Source of the DNA: an uncultured Helicobacter sp.
Lineage (GTDB): Bacteria > Campylobacterota > Campylobacteria > Campylobacterales > Helicobacteraceae
Length of the DNA stretch: 57,074 nt
Assembly (NCBI GenBank): GCA_944323645.1
Contig: CALUTE010000013.1
Location: 1 to 57,074, forward strand
Reading direction: 5' to 3'
Positions 54,189 to 57,074 of the stretch are shown here, one piece after another. The notes below the pieces were generated by a model. The model worked only from the letters and a program-made list of their open reading frames with translations, was not told where the DNA came from and ran no database searches. Each line of letters opens with the position of its first letter. Position 1 is the stretch's first letter. Position numbers and translations under genes: made by a program.

Positions 54189-54988
54189 CCATCATCTACG
54201 ATAAGTACTTGTCCATTGATATACTTACTCGCATCACTTAGCAGAAATACTAACGTTCCAGCCAAATCTTGCGGGTCGAGCATTCCTTTGCTTGTGCAGT
54301 GTTCTCTATAACGTTTTAAGAAGCTTTCTGGCTGTTTGTCCAAAATCCCGCCCGGAGCGATAGCATTGGCGCGAATATTGGTATTAGCGAGGTATTTTGC
54401 CATATAACGTGTCATATGACAAACCCCTGCTTTAATAATGCTATATTCGATTGGGCTGTCCATTTGCGTGCCTATATAGGTGTCAAACTTTGGCGCATAT
54501 ACCCCCTGAATACTGCTTATTGAGACGATATTGCCAAATCCCTGTGTTTTAAAGTATTTTGCAAATTGTTGCGAAGTAAGCAGATACCCTCCCATTTGCA
54601 TATTCATATTGGCACAGAAATCCTCATATTCTACTTCAAAAAAATTCTTTTTGCCCCACATAGCGGTGCGCGGATACGCGTTATTGACAAGCCCATTTAT
54701 TTTGCCATATTTTGTATGTAAATAGCCAATAGCGGATTCTAGGCTCTGTTTGCTTGTAATATCTAGGCTTACTACATCTATCATAGAATCTAGTTGGGAT
54801 TCTTTGGCAGATTGTGTTTGTTTATCTGCTCGCAATTCTTCTATGATGTCTTTTTTTGCTTTATTTGCTAGCTCTTGATTTATGTCGGCGATAATGCCTA
54901 TGCCACCATTTTGCACGACTGCACGCACAAAGCTTCTGCCAATAAGTCCTGCTCCACCCGTGATGACGATTACTTGATGTTGTAGCAT
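54176..54988 (-). CDS. ptmA: SDR oxidoreductase, flagellin-modification PtmA-like
   Basis: The 270-residue short-chain dehydrogenase has QVIVITGGAGLIGRSFVRAV (NAD-binding), GLVNNAYPRTAMWG, the catalytic SISSIQGVYAPKF...Y with Lys in YSIIKAGVCHM, and a C-terminal IDGQVLIVDDGWGL. It resembles Campylobacter PtmA, tied to legionaminic/flagellar glycosylation. The gene name is by similarity, with moderate certainty. It overlaps the next gene by 13 bases. Confidence 0.85.
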   Translation of the reverse strand: MLQHQVIVITGGAGLIGRSFVRAVVQNGGIGIIADINQELANKAKKDIIEELRADKQTQSAKESQLDSMIDVVSLDITSKQSLESAIGYLHTKYGKINGLVNNAYPRTAMWGKKNFFEVEYEDFCANMNMQMGGYLLTSQQFAKYFKTQGFGNIVSISSIQGVYAPKFDTYIGTQMDSPIEYSIIKAGVCHMTRYMAKYLANTNIRANAIAPGGILDKQPESFLKRYREHCTSKGMLDPQDLAGTLVFLLSDASKYINGQVLIVDDGWGL

Positions 54989-55111
54989 TTTGCCCCAATG
55001 TTCTAAGTGTTGTAAAACTGAAATTCTAGTTTATATATCATTATGGATAGCTTAAAACCCGCTATGCGCAGCTAAACAAGATTCTATCCAATGTGTGGTT
55101 ACGTGCGGATT

Positions 55112-56142
55112 CTACACAATCGTATAAATGCGCCGCCACACTCCATTGGCGTCTTTTTTGACAATATCTCTGTTGGCGTGTGTATCTACAATTTTATCAA
55201 AGTGCTTTTGGCTGATTCCCATAGTTTCGCAAATATCGTGTTTTGCTAAAGGATCAAGGATATGATCAAGCTCATTGATATAGAGCAATGCCTGCTCTCG
55301 TGTGATAGCACCTTCTCTACAAAGCCTTGTGGCCATATCAGTTGTGCGCTGTGCGCCAAATTTTACAAACTTGCACCAATACTGCACCATATACCCAATA
55401 CTATCAATCTGGGCGAAGTGCTCCACAGCCCCTTGTCGATACCATTCATTAAAATCTTGCAAATCCTTAAACCCCACGCTTTTTGCCTCATTAAGAGAAT
55501 CTAAATAGCCATAAGGATAGATTGCCCCCATAAAAATAAATCGCATCGAATCTGTGCTATCTTTGTGCAAGATATTAAGCTCTTTTGTGCTACCATACTC
55601 AAACGCCGCATCTTCCCCATAAAAGACATCACATACATCAAAAGCGCGCGCGATTTTCATAACCTCGCTTTCAAAACTCCCCAAACGCAGTTCAGCGAGC
55701 ATATAAGGGTTTAGATGTTTTTCAAAGCACTTTTTCATTTCGGCTTTGCAGGTTTTTGGTTTGTAGCGATAGATGATATGATCTGCATCAAATGCTTCGC
55801 TAATATTGTTAAGATTGTGCTTGCCAGCTTGTGTTCGTGTGGATTCGTCATAGGTGGTGATAAGCAGTGGGTTTGTAACATTGTGGTTTTGTACTAAGCG
55901 TTTTAAAATCATATGAGAATCTTTACCGCCGCTGACACCAATCACACAATCATATCGCCCCCCCCCTTCGCATTTTTGGCATTGCTAAGATGTTGGCTAA
56001 GCCATTGTTGGCGCGCTCCAAAGTCGATTGATTTTTTTGCTTCTGCGTTGATACAAGCGCCGCATACGCCGTTTTGGGCATAGAGATTTGGACGATATTC
56101 TATGGGAAATCCACAGACTTTACAGCCAAGTAGTGTTTTCAT
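55112..56142 (-). CDS. pseA: phase-variable N-acetyl sugar amidotransferase, PseA/WbpG-like (tract out of frame)
   Basis: The N-terminal part (from ATG 56142 after AAAGGAG) has two CxxC pairs (CKVCGF, CGAC) that form the zinc ribbon of the family. A 9-G run follows, then the PP-loop core RYDCVIGVSGGKDSH, CKAEMKKCF and YGEDAAFEYGST in another frame. At 9 G the first part ends after MIV; 10 (or 7) G would join the parts. PseA makes the acetamidino form of pseudaminic acid on flagellin. The rest of the pseudaminic pathway is not in this window, so the sugar could be a legionaminic or LPS sugar instead. Confidence 0.85.
55958..55966 (-). repeat. poly-G tract, 9 G, in PseA-like gene (OFF)
   Basis: Coding strand: AATGCGAA-G9-CGATATGATTG. 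ON at 7 or 10. Confidence 0.92.
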
Positions 56143-56157
56143 AAAAACTCCTTTAGG

Positions 56158-56843
56158 TTATGTTTCTATCTCTTTTGCTTGAGATAGGGCAGGGTTGCCA
56201 AATATTTCGCTTATAACATTGTGTGTGCTTTTTAAGATTCTATGATGTGGGTAGGATCCAACAACAATACTATCACTTGGCACATCAAGATTCAAAATAA
56301 AAGCATTCGCGCCAAAAATCACATTATCTCCTATCATACAATTTCCGATGATTTTGCTTCCTGCATACATCGCGATGCCATTACCAAGTGTTGGGTAGTA
56401 GATTATTCCGTTTTTGGTATCTCCACCGATTGTGCAGTTTTGGTAAATACACAAATACTCGCCATATTTTGCTCTACCAAGTACGCTTCCTAAGGGGTGT
56501 GTGAGCAAAAGGGTCGCAGGGAGTGCAACCTCATAAAACACATCAATGCTATGTAGAATTTTATTGAGATAATAGCTTTGGGTTGCTAGGGTTAGGTTGG
56601 AGGCTTGGTAGGCACTATTGCTAAGATAGTACAAAAAGGTGGCATATTTGTCAGAGTGTGAAAAGTCTTCTATACTAAGGCTTGAATCGTAGTATTTTCC
56701 ACCTATGTTGCTTAGGCAAGCGCTAAAACGTTCAAGTGCGCGCACAATAATCCCAGAATCTAACGCAATAGGCGCAAAAAACGCACTAAACTGACGTTCT
56801 AATAAAGCCTTTAAATCAGGAAGAAAGGGGTATGTATGCTCTC

Positions 56844-56847
<4 letters not shown>
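56158..56847 (-). CDS. serine acetyltransferase-like hexapeptide acyltransferase
   Basis: Left-handed beta-helix transferase with THPLGSVLGRAKYGEYLCIYQNCTIGG and GIAMYAGSKIIGNCMIGDNVIFGANAF hexapeptide repeats. ATG 56847 (MREHTYPFLPDLKALLERQF) overlaps the end of an upstream frame as ATGA; a TTG 15 bases earlier is less likely. In this cluster it may acetylate a sugar precursor rather than serine; the substrate is unknown. Confidence 0.82.
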
Positions 56848-57016
<169 letters not shown>

Positions 57017-57074
57017 CCTCTGCCGCTTTTTATCTTACTTTCCTTCCATTTGTGTTGTTTTTTTCTTTTTTTTT

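Overview
The window reads as one contig of an enterohepatic-type Helicobacter (Campylobacterota). The base composition is AT-rich. The fliY-fliM-fliA-(small membrane protein)-flhG-flhF-folK order and the flgI-flgJ-like-flgS order match Helicobacter. Other pointers are cytochrome c-553, NspC, CheV, a fused-type CheY-binding FliM, many TATAAT-like -10 boxes, and numerous long poly-G/poly-C tracts in surface-glycan genes. Species is not assignable from sequence alone. No rRNA, tRNA, CRISPR array or insertion sequence was seen.

Layout. 1-94: start of a minus-strand gene with a poly-C tract, running off the left edge. 245-4105: ribosome/translation block (rplS-trmD-rimM-khpA-rpsP, then ffh). 4282-4758: fur. 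4830-11043: flagellar switch/regulation operon ending upstream with folK. 11099-19011: glycan island 1, all minus strand, made of overlapping methyltransferases and glycosyltransferases (GTs). 19203-22389: cytochrome c-553, flgI, flgJ-like, flgS. 22423-28102: ABC-F ATPase, a small secreted protein, asd, nspC, cheV. 28388-32140: methionine ABC importer with two tandem MetQ. 32233-36093: glycan island 2 (GT2-GT4-GT2 plus a GT2 remnant). 36316-44345: MacA/MacB-type efflux, tonB-exbD-exbB, nhaA, an outer-membrane protein. 44497-45685: a lone phase-variable GT2. 45711-47752: actP with a DUF485 partner. 48065 to the right end: glycan island 3, including PtmA-like and PseA-like genes (flagellin/nonulosonic acid type), a capsule-type GT, and a GT42/DUF115-like protein.

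The most striking feature is a network of 15 long homopolymeric G/C tracts (9 to 37 bases), all in or next to glycan genes. At their present lengths most tracts inside coding regions are frame-breaking (OFF): the FkbM-like protein, the membrane GT, two split methyltransferases, the lone GT2, the GT61 and the PseA-like amidotransferase. A second architecture places the tract near the 3' end of a gene, so that its length decides whether translation reads a long alternative tail and stops in an ATGA overlap with the next gene. This looks like length-controlled translational coupling rather than simple on/off switching. The tracts share flanks (G-run followed by CATA or CAATA) across unrelated genes, suggesting a common origin or spread. 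A 173-bp identical block between two GT2 genes, a heptanucleotide repeat in a GT4 and several decayed GT fragments show an actively recombining glycan repertoire.
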